Source: Solirubrobacteraceae bacterium (GTDB taxonomy: Bacteria > Actinomycetota > Thermoleophilia > Solirubrobacterales > Solirubrobacteraceae). From it: DNA of 5,657 nt. Positions 1-5,657 of the stretch are shown in pieces; the stretch's first letter is position 1, and each line of letters opens with the position of its first letter. The notes beneath the pieces are model-generated. The model was not told the origin of the DNA. It saw only the letters and a program-made list of their open reading frames with translations, and did no database searches. Location: NCBI GenBank assembly GCA_025928415.1, contig JAICJK010000191.1, positions 1-5,657 of the forward strand. The letters run 5' to 3'. The translations under genes were made by a program, and so were the position numbers.

Positions 1-739
1 CGCCCTCGAGCATCGCCGGGCGGACCACGGTGTCGTCCTCCCCGTAGAGCATCCGGACGGGCATCCGCAGCCGCTCGCCGTCGTAGCGGCCGCGGACGAT
101 CCCCGGGAGCTCGCGCAGCACGAACGTGCGGTACACGGCCGAGCCCGCCTCCGCGCGCCCGGGCTCCCGGAAGCGGGCGGCGAAGACCTCGGCGTCCTGG
201 CGCGGGACGCCCTGCCGGGCCATCGCGCGCGCCAGCAGCGGGCTGCGCTGGATCGCCGCGCCCACCCCGGGCGTCGCGACGATCGGCTGGTAGATCATGC
301 GCCAGGCGTGCGGGAGCGTGCGCTTCGGGTCGCCCCACGGCCCGGGGATGTTCAGCAGCGCGACGGCGCGCAGGCGCTCCGGCGCGCGCAGCGCCGCGAG
401 CTGCGCCGTCCACCCGCCCCAGTCGTGCCCGGCGACGAACGCCCGCTCGAGCCCCAGCGCGTCGAGGGTGGCCAGCAGGTCGGTGGCGAACTGCTCCTTG
501 TCGTAGCCGCCCTCGGTGACCTCGGTCCACCCGTGGCCCCGCAGGTCGGCGGCGTGCACGCGGTGGGTGCGCGCGAGCGCCGGGATCACGCCGCGCCAGC
601 ACCACCAGTGCTGCGGCCAGCCGTGCAGCAGGACGACGGGCGGCGCCTCCGGGTCGCCGGCCTGGGCGACGTGGACGCGCAGGCCGCCCGCGTCGACGAA
701 GACGTGCTCGGCGCCGGGACAGGGCGGGAAGTCGCTCAT
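1..739 (-). CDS. Alpha/beta hydrolase, epoxide-hydrolase/dehalogenase type (3' end beyond left edge)
   Basis: Reading the minus strand from the ATG at 739-737 gives 246 uninterrupted codons to the left edge; the C-terminus, including the expected catalytic His, lies outside. The N-terminus starts [16 protein letters not shown] at residues 39-42 is the HGxP oxyanion-hole motif, DLRGHGW follows at 65-71, and GHDWGG at 104-109 is the nucleophile elbow with Asp106 in the nucleophile position. LYGEDD at 231-236 supplies the likely acid (Asp235 or Asp236). An Asp nucleophile points to epoxide hydrolases or haloacid/haloalkane dehalogenases, not serine esterases. Residues about 132-220 would be the cap domain. 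No signal peptide is seen, so it is probably cytoplasmic. The start is firm: no ATG, GTG or TTG lies in frame between it and the upstream stop at 772-770. It is divergent from the carboxylase gene. The true substrate cannot be told from sequence. Confidence 0.9.
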   Translation of the reverse strand, partial: MSDFPPCPGAEHVFVDAGGLRVHVAQAGDPEAPPVVLLHGWPQHWWCWRGVIPALARTHRVHAADLRGHGWTEVTEGGYDKEQFATDLLATLDALGLERAFVAGHDWGGWTAQLAALRAPERLRAVALLNIPGPWGDPKRTLPHAWRMIYQPIVATPGVGAAIQRSPLLARAMARQGVPRQDAEVFAARFREPGRAEAGSAVYRTFVLRELPGIVRGRYDGERLRMPVRMLYGEDDTVVRPAMLEG

Positions 740-790
740 CGGGCGATCATGCCGCCTTCCGGGGGTCCGTCACTAGACTCCGGCGCCGCC
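740..790. promoter_or_regulatory. Divergent intergenic region between hydrolase and carboxylase genes
   Basis: Only 51 bp separate the two divergent ATGs, so promoters for both genes should lie here or inside the opposite gene. On the plus strand a TAGACT box at 774-779 is the best -10 candidate. On the minus strand CATGAT (751-746) sits 6 nt before the hydrolase ATG and is a weak -10 match. Also on the minus strand, GGAAGG (760-755) is a Shine-Dalgarno-like stretch, but it is 15 nt from the hydrolase ATG and only 4 nt from an ATG at 750 that opens a four-codon frame (M-I-A-R-stop). No clear -35 box is visible on either strand. Confidence 0.45.
774..779 (+). promoter_or_regulatory. Candidate -10 box (TAGACT) of the acyl-CoA carboxylase gene
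   Basis: TAGACT fits the TAnnnT pattern of housekeeping -10 boxes and is an AT-containing hexamer in very GC-rich surroundings. It ends 11 nt before the ATG at 791, so transcription would begin within a few bases of the start codon and leave no room for a ribosome binding site. None is seen: the nearest purine run, GGGGG at 761-765, is about 25 nt from the ATG. No -35 match is evident at 16-18 bp spacing. Confidence 0.45.
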
Positions 791-2362
<1,572 letters not shown>

Positions 2363-2372
2363 GGGACAAGAA

Positions 2373-2399
2373 CGCCCGCCGGGCGCGCCGGGGGCGCGC
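2373..2399 (+). terminator. GC-rich hairpins after the carboxylase gene, possible terminator
   Basis: Eleven bases after the TAG stop (2360-2362) two overlapping perfect inverted repeats occur. CGCCC 2373-2377 pairs with GGGCG 2381-2385 (3-nt loop), and GCGCGCC 2383-2389 pairs with GGCGCGC 2393-2399 (3-nt loop). They share 2383-2385, so they cannot form together in full. There is no following T-run, so this is at best a GC-hairpin-type terminator. It also occupies the spacer/-35 area of the next gene's promoter, and such repeats arise easily by chance in DNA this GC-rich. Confidence 0.35.
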
Positions 2400-2406
2400 G
2401 CGGTCC

Positions 2407-2412
2407 TAGCAT
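2407..2412 (+). promoter_or_regulatory. Candidate -10 box (TAGCAT) of the STAS gene
   Basis: TAGCAT matches TAnnnT and ends 8 nt before the ATG at 2421, placing the expected transcription start on or next to the start codon (leaderless). It resembles the TAGACT box before the carboxylase gene; both are preceded by C, giving CTAG. No -35 match is evident; the region at that distance is the GC hairpin. Confidence 0.45.
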
Positions 2413-2420
2413 GGGGTGCG

Positions 2421-2789
2421 ATGAACACGACGGGAGAGCCCATGCGGCTGGAGCGCGCGCAGCTCGACGACTGGGTGGCGGAGCTGCGCGTCACCGGCGA
2501 GGTCGACGTGGCGACGGGCCCGCGGTTCGGCGTCGAGCTGGGCCAGGCCCTGGCCGACGGCGCCGTGCTCATCGACGTGCGCGCGTGCGGCTACATCGAC
2601 TCGATGGGCATCGGCGCGCTCGTGCGCGCCGCGCGCCGCGAGCGCCAGGGCCGCATCGTCGTCCTCTGCGCGCCGTCCGGCGCCGTGCGCAAGGTCATCG
2701 ACGCGGTCGGGCTGGACGCCCTGGTGCCGGTGCTCGAGTCCCGCGAGGACGCGCTCGACACGCTCGCCGCCGCCCGCCGCGCCGACTGA
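2421..2789 (+). CDS. Single-domain STAS protein, anti-sigma factor antagonist-like
   Basis: A 122-residue cytoplasmic protein that is one STAS domain, the fold of SpoIIAA/RsbV anti-anti-sigma factors, which release a sigma factor by binding its anti-sigma partner and are switched off by phosphorylation. TGEVDVATG (25-33) is the typical first strand and turn. DVRACGYIDSMGIGALV (52-68) is the signature segment; Ser61 after Asp60 corresponds to the phosphorylated serine of SpoIIAA, so regulation by phosphorylation is possible. Two starts compete. ATG 2421 follows a -10-like box by 8 nt and suits a leaderless mRNA. ATG 2442 (Met8) has GGGAG at 2432-2436 with 5-nt spacing and would give 115 residues beginning MRLERAQLDD, just before the domain. 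The longer form is given. No kinase, phosphatase or sigma factor gene lies nearby, so its partner is unknown. STAS domains also serve other signalling roles, so the sigma-factor link is inference. Confidence 0.88.
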   Translation: MNTTGEPMRLERAQLDDWVAELRVTGEVDVATGPRFGVELGQALADGAVLIDVRACGYIDSMGIGALVRAARRERQGRIVVLCAPSGAVRKVIDAVGLDALVPVLESREDALDTLAAARRAD

Positions 2790-2792
2790 GAT

Positions 2793-2812
2793 CCGTCGCC
2801 GCGAGACGGTTT
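2793..2812 (+). terminator. Weak hairpin plus T-run after the STAS gene
   Basis: Three bases after the TGA stop, CCGTC (2793-2797) and GACGG (2805-2809) form a 5-bp stem around a 7-nt loop, followed directly by TTT (2810-2812). The position and the T-run suit an intrinsic terminator, but the stem and U-tract are both short. Confidence 0.35.
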
Positions 2813-2815
2813 CCT

Positions 2816-2876
2816 CACGGTCGTGGCTTTCTGAAAGCGGTTCTGAGCCGACCGGCCCGGCGGTCCGCCCCGCCGG
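2816..2876 (+). promoter_or_regulatory. Dyad-rich region upstream of phoD
   Basis: This stretch has more A and T than the flanking genes and holds three inverted repeats: CACG-GT-CGTG (2816-2825), GCTTTC-T-GAAAGC (2826-2838, perfect 13-bp dyad) and CCGGCGG-TCCGCC-CCGCCGG (2857-2876, 7-bp arms). TTCTGA also occurs twice as a direct repeat 12 bp apart (2829-2834 is TTCTGA; 2841-2846 is TTCTGA). The 13-bp dyad looks most like a protein-binding operator; the last repeat ends 1 bp before the -10-like box. I could not match any part to a confident actinobacterial PhoP box, although control by phosphate would be expected for a phoD gene. Confidence 0.35.
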
Positions 2877-2877
2877 A

Positions 2878-2883
2878 TAAGGT
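2878..2883 (+). promoter_or_regulatory. Candidate -10 box (TAAGGT) of phoD
   Basis: TAAGGT matches TAnnnT and ends 7 nt before the ATG at 2891, again predicting a transcript that starts at the start codon. There is no good Shine-Dalgarno sequence in the 7-nt gap (CGCGCTC). No -35 consensus is visible at normal spacing, where the 2857-2876 inverted repeat lies. Confidence 0.45.
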
Positions 2884-2890
2884 CGCGCTC

Positions 2891-4522
2891 ATGCCCCAGA
2901 CCCGCCGCCAGTTCCTGGCCGGCGCCGCGCCCGCGGCCGCCGTCGCCGTCCTCGCCCCGCAGGCGCTCGCCGCCGGCCTGACCTCGGCCCGCAAGGCGCC
3001 GGCCTTCCGGGGCGGCCGCTTCTCCTCCGGCCTCATGTCCGGCGACCCCACGCCGCGCGGGATCACGCTGTGGACGACGCTCGACGGCGTCGGCGGGTCG
3101 GGCAGCGTCGAGCTCGAGGTGGCCCGGGACCGGTCGTTCAAGCACGTCGTCACGCGCCGGCAGATCCGCACGAGCGCGAAGCTCGACCACAGCGTCAAGG
3201 CCCGCGTCAGCGGCCTGGATCCCTACGAGCAGTACTACTACCGCTTCGCGACGAGGACGAGGGACTCGCCCGTCGGGCGCTTCCGCACCGCGCTGCCCGC
3301 CGACTCGCGCCAGCCGGTGAAGTTCGCCTTCTGGTCCTGCCAGGACTACACGCACGGCTACTACAACGCCCACGAGGCGATGGCCGACGGCGACTACGAC
3401 TTCGTCATCTGCCTCGGCGACTACATCTACGACGAGACCTACCACTCCAGGGCCGACGGCACCGGCGTCCGCGACGACCGCATCGGGCGCGCCGAGCCCG
3501 GCTACACCAGCGCGATCCGCGCCGGGCAGACGCTGGCCGACTACCGCGACAAGTACGCGCTGTACCGCTCCGACGCGTCGCTGCGCAAGGTCCACCAGCA
3601 GTTCCCCATCGTCGTGCTGTGGGACGACCACGAGGTCCAGGACAACTACGCGGGCGGGGCCGGCGCCGACGGCGGCCTGCCGGCCAACCAGCAGTACTCG
3701 CGCAAGCGCCGCGCGGGCGCCTACCGGGCGTTCTTCGAGAACATGCCCTACTACCCGCCGTCCAAGGACCGCGTCTACCGCTCGCTGCGCTTCGGCAAGA
3801 CGGTCGACCTGATCGTCATGGACCAGCGCCAGTACCGCGACAACCAGCCCTGCGACGACGCCATCGCGCCGGCCTGCGCCGACTGGAGCCGCCCTCGCGC
3901 CTTCCTCGGGCGCAGGCAGATGGGCTGGGTCAAGCGCCGCCTCGAGGCCTCCACCGCGGCCTGGAAGGTGATGGCCAACGAGATGATGATGATGCCGGCC
4001 AAGGTGCTCGGCGACGCCTACTACACCTTCGACTCCTGGCACGGCTACCCGGTCGAGCGCGAGGAGCTGCTCGCCCACATCCGCGATCGCAGGATCAAGG
4101 ACGTCGTGTTCGTCACCGGCGACATCCACACGTTCATCGCGGGCGACGTGCGCACGAACATGGGCGCGGGCGACTCCGTGGCGCTCGAGTTCGTCGGCGG
4201 CTCGATCACCTCGCAGGGGCTCGGGGAGACCGACCTCGACGCCGGCGGCGGCGTGGTGATCAAGGGCAACGACGTCAACCCGAGCACGCCCGAGGCGCTC
4301 ATCAACACGCTGCGCTCGATCAACCCGTGGGTCGACGTCGCCGACTTCGACCACCACGGCTACGGCGCCGTCACGGCCACCCAGCACGGCCTCGAGTGCG
4401 AGCTCGTGCGCTGCCAGACGATCAAGAGGCGGACCGGCGCGCTGCTGCCCTCGGCGGGCTTCACCTACAAGGTCAAGCGCGGCCAGACGTCGATCAAGGG
4501 CGTCAACGGCCCGGCCGCCTAG
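2891..4522 (+). CDS. phoD: PhoD-family alkaline phosphatase/phosphodiesterase, Tat-exported
   Basis: A 543-residue metallophosphoesterase that releases phosphate from organic phosphoesters outside the membrane. The N-terminus TRRQFLAG (4-11), followed by an Ala/Val-rich stretch to about residue 27 and ALA-A, is a twin-arginine signal peptide; PhoD enzymes fold with metal in the cytoplasm and are exported by Tat. Residues about 43-133 are the Fn3-like PhoD N-terminal domain, and about 143-510 the catalytic domain. SCQ (149-151) and GDYIYD (176-181) carry Cys150, Asp177 and Tyr180, matching the Fe/Ca ligand positions of Bacillus PhoD. WDDHEV (244-249), MDQRQYR (310-316), GDIH (410-413) and DFDHHGYG (485-492) are further family landmarks. 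No catalytic motif is missing. The ATG is chosen because the Tat motif follows at once; frame-open sequence upstream to 2411 overlaps the STAS gene and is not conserved-looking. The 3' end overlaps the convergent methyltransferase gene by 4 bp. Phosphate-starvation induction is likely from the family but no Pho box was recognised. Confidence 0.95.
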   Translation: MPQTRRQFLAGAAPAAAVAVLAPQALAAGLTSARKAPAFRGGRFSSGLMSGDPTPRGITLWTTLDGVGGSGSVELEVARDRSFKHVVTRRQIRTSAKLDHSVKARVSGLDPYEQYYYRFATRTRDSPVGRFRTALPADSRQPVKFAFWSCQDYTHGYYNAHEAMADGDYDFVICLGDYIYDETYHSRADGTGVRDDRIGRAEPGYTSAIRAGQTLADYRDKYALYRSDASLRKVHQQFPIVVLWDDHEVQDNYAGGAGADGGLPANQQYSRKRRAGAYRAFFENMPYYPPSKDRVYRSLRFGKTVDLIVMDQRQYRDNQPCDDAIAPACADWSRPRAFLGRRQMGWVKRRLEASTAAWKVMANEMMMMPAKVLGDAYYTFDSWHGYPVEREELLAHIRDRRIKDVVFVTGDIHTFIAGDVRTNMGAGDSVALEFVGGSITSQGLGETDLDAGGGVVIKGNDVNPSTPEALINTLRSINPWVDVADFDHHGYGAVTATQHGLECELVRCQTIKRRTGALLPSAGFTYKVKRGQTSIKGVNGPAA

Positions 4523-5313
4523 GAGCCGCCGTCGCCGTCGCCGGGGGGCCGGCCGCCGCCGAGGCGGCCGATCAGGCCCCCGGCGGCGCGGCGCACCGGG
4601 CGGCGCGCGGCGGTCAGGCCGTGCAGCGCGACGTCGCGGGCCTGCTTGACGCGCTGCTCGGCCACCGAGGGCGCGAAGCGCGCGACCAGGCGCTCGCGCA
4701 GCTCGGCGCGGAACGCTTCGTGCTCGGCGCCCGCGAGCAGCCGCTCGCGCGCCGGCAGCGCGCCCTCCCAGAACAGCCCCTGCCGGCGGTCCTCGGGCTC
4801 CAGCCGGTTGCGCCAGCCGCCCTGCGCGCGCAGCGACCAGTCGTGGTGGATCGAGTGCGGCTTGTGCGTGAAGACGAGCTCGCCGCCCTGGAGCGCGACG
4901 AACCAGCGGTGGTCCTCCCACCCGAGCCACGGCCCCTGCCCGTCGGCGTCGAAGACGAGCTCGGCCTCGACGGTCGGCACCTCGACGTAGCCGGCGCGGG
5001 CGACGCGGGCGAGCTCCGAGCAGACCCAGATCGGGTCGCGCACGCGGGCGAGGGCGTCGACGCAGACGGCGAAGTCGAACTGGCCGTCGCGAAACGGCCA
5101 CGGCGCGCGGGCGCACGGGTCGCGCACCACCCAGGTGCGGGCGCTGAAGCGCTCGGCGCGGCCGGTCCCCGTCGCCGCCCCGCGCGACTCGAAGGGCAGC
5201 GCGTCGAGCACCCAGTCGGCGCGGTCGAAGGGCGCCTCCCAGCCGCCGACGGCGAGGACCGAGGCGTCGTCGGCCAGCAGCCGCAGGATGCGCTCGCAGG
5301 CCGCGGCGAGCAT
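4519..5313 (-). CDS. Class I SAM-dependent methyltransferase (type 11-like), target unknown
   Basis: A 264-residue soluble protein. VLAVGGWEAPFDRADWVLD (19-37) is the SAM-binding motif I region with GGW in place of the classic GxGxG, followed by an acidic Asp37 that would contact the SAM ribose. PWPFRDGQFDFAVCVDAL (71-88) and RDPIWVCSELARVARAGYV (92-110) are the middle motifs of the methyltransferase 11 fold. GWEDHRWF (131-138) follows the core. To my recollection, a GGW-type motif I with RDPIWVCSE occurs in a recognisable subgroup of uncharacterised methyltransferases, some near polysaccharide genes, so the motif I change is probably not a defect. The C-terminal tail (251-264) is Gly/Pro/Asp-rich low complexity. 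The start ATG (5313-5311) overlaps the stop of the upstream cyclodeaminase-like gene by one base (TGATG), with no clear Shine-Dalgarno, so translation is probably coupled. The substrate is not predictable. Confidence 0.85.
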   Translation of the reverse strand: MLAAACERILRLLADDASVLAVGGWEAPFDRADWVLDALPFESRGAATGTGRAERFSARTWVVRDPCARAPWPFRDGQFDFAVCVDALARVRDPIWVCSELARVARAGYVEVPTVEAELVFDADGQGPWLGWEDHRWFVALQGGELVFTHKPHSIHHDWSLRAQGGWRNRLEPEDRRQGLFWEGALPARERLLAGAEHEAFRAELRERLVARFAPSVAEQRVKQARDVALHGLTAARRPVRRAAGGLIGRLGGGRPPGDGDGGS

Positions 5314-5657
5314 CAGAGCCGCACGGCCTGCGCCGCGACCGTCCCGGCGCGCAGCGCCTCCAGCACGGCCGTGGCGACCGCGAGGTCCTGGATCGCCAGG
5401 CCGGTCGAGTCGAACAGCGTGACGTCGGCGGGCCCGCTGCGGCCGGGCGCCTCGCCCGCCAGCACCGCGCCGAGCTGCGCGACCTGCTCACGGGCCACCA
5501 GGCCGGCCTGCACCGCGCCGGTGAGCTCGCCGCCGTGGGCGGCCTGCTCCCATTCGTCGCAGGTCAGCCGGCAGGCGGCGACGGCCTCCACCTCGGCCTC
5601 GGCCTTGCCGGGCCCGTCGGCGCCGAGCATGTTCAGGTGCAGGCCGGGCCGCAGGTC
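5313..5657 (-). CDS. Ornithine cyclodeaminase/mu-crystallin family protein (C-terminal part; 5' end beyond right edge)
   Basis: The minus-strand frame is open from the right edge to TGA at 5315-5313, giving the last 114 residues. The partial protein opens DLRPGLHLNMLGADGPGK (1-18), which matches the conserved pG-hiN-iGad-pGK block after the Rossmann fold. DVTLFDSTGLAIQDLAVA (84-101) is the C-terminal signature of the family. Members are NAD(P)-dependent enzymes acting on amino or imino acids: ornithine or lysine cyclodeaminase, alanine dehydrogenase, ketimine reductase, or siderophore-precursor enzymes such as SbnB. The fragment lacks the residues needed to choose among these. The ATG at 5630 lies inside the conserved block and is not the real start. 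It is the upstream partner of the methyltransferase gene in a two-gene (or longer) minus-strand operon. Confidence 0.88.
   Translation of the reverse strand, partial: DLRPGLHLNMLGADGPGKAEAEVEAVAACRLTCDEWEQAAHGGELTGAVQAGLVAREQVAQLGAVLAGEAPGRSGPADVTLFDSTGLAIQDLAVATAVLEALRAGTVAAQAVRL

Noticed and set aside
308..790. In-frame extension of the carboxylase upstream of 791
   Set aside because: It is antisense to the hydrolase, would make the protein 161 residues longer than its family, and has no conserved sequence.
2809..2850. Possible PhoP (Pho) box before phoD
   Set aside because: I looked for tandem 11-bp GTTCACC-like units; GTTTCCTCACG and nearby stretches do not repeat convincingly.
2411..2890. 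In-frame extension of phoD upstream of 2891, from ATG 2411
   Set aside because: It overlaps the STAS gene in another frame and would bury the Tat signal, which must be N-terminal.
3985..3996. ATG repeated four times (Met365-Met368 of PhoD), possible repeat tract or internal start
   Set aside because: It lies within conserved catalytic-domain sequence (NEMMMMP resembles the family's NQxMM segment), so it is ordinary coding sequence.
4526..4565. GC-rich repetitive stretch at the methyltransferase 3' end as a terminator or repeat element
   Set aside because: It reads in frame as the Gly/Pro/Asp-rich C-terminal tail and shows no T-run on either strand; simple codon-level low complexity explains it.
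2591..5491. Long minus-strand open frame of 966 codons antisense to the STAS gene and phoD and running out of frame through the methyltransferase region
   Set aside because: Its translation is Arg/Ala/Val/Gly-rich without any recognisable domain, and it crosses three well-supported genes. This is the usual shadow of GC-biased third positions.

Overview
The window comes from a very GC-rich genome. Codon third positions are almost all G or C, and long open frames run antisense to every gene as a by-product. This, together with the gene families present (a PccB-type acyl-CoA carboxylase beta subunit with its usual C-terminal tail, a small STAS protein, a Tat-exported PhoD) and starts that look leaderless, suggests a high-GC actinobacterium. 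The style fits the Solirubrobacterales/Thermoleophilia, but that placement is an impression from family resemblance and was not computed.

Layout, left to right. (1) 1-739, minus strand: 5' part of an alpha/beta hydrolase of the epoxide-hydrolase/dehalogenase type, running off the left edge. (2) 740-790: a 51-bp divergent intergenic region. (3) 791-2362, plus: carboxyltransferase (beta) subunit of an acyl-CoA carboxylase, most like propionyl-CoA carboxylase. (4) 2363-2420: short gap with strong GC hairpins and a -10-like box. (5) 2421-2789, plus: single-domain STAS (anti-anti-sigma-like) protein. (6) 2790-2890: a 101-bp gap, less GC-rich than its surroundings, holding several small inverted repeats and another -10-like box. 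(7) 2891-4522, plus: Tat-exported PhoD-family phosphatase/phosphodiesterase. (8) 4519-5313, minus: class I SAM-dependent methyltransferase, converging on phoD with a 4-bp overlap of the stop codons. (9) 5313-5657, minus: C-terminal 114 residues of an ornithine cyclodeaminase/mu-crystallin family protein, translationally coupled to the methyltransferase (TGATG) and cut by the right edge.

How the genes work together: little functional linkage is visible. The three plus-strand genes each have their own -10-like hexamer just before the ATG, so they look like independent transcription units in the same direction and not one operon. The only convincing operon is the minus-strand pair cyclodeaminase-like gene then methyltransferase. 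There are no RNA genes, mobile elements, CRISPR arrays or phage genes that I can support. I do not see an undescribed multi-gene system; the most notable signals are the repeated leaderless-promoter arrangement, the dyad-rich region before phoD, and the gene overlaps on the right side.
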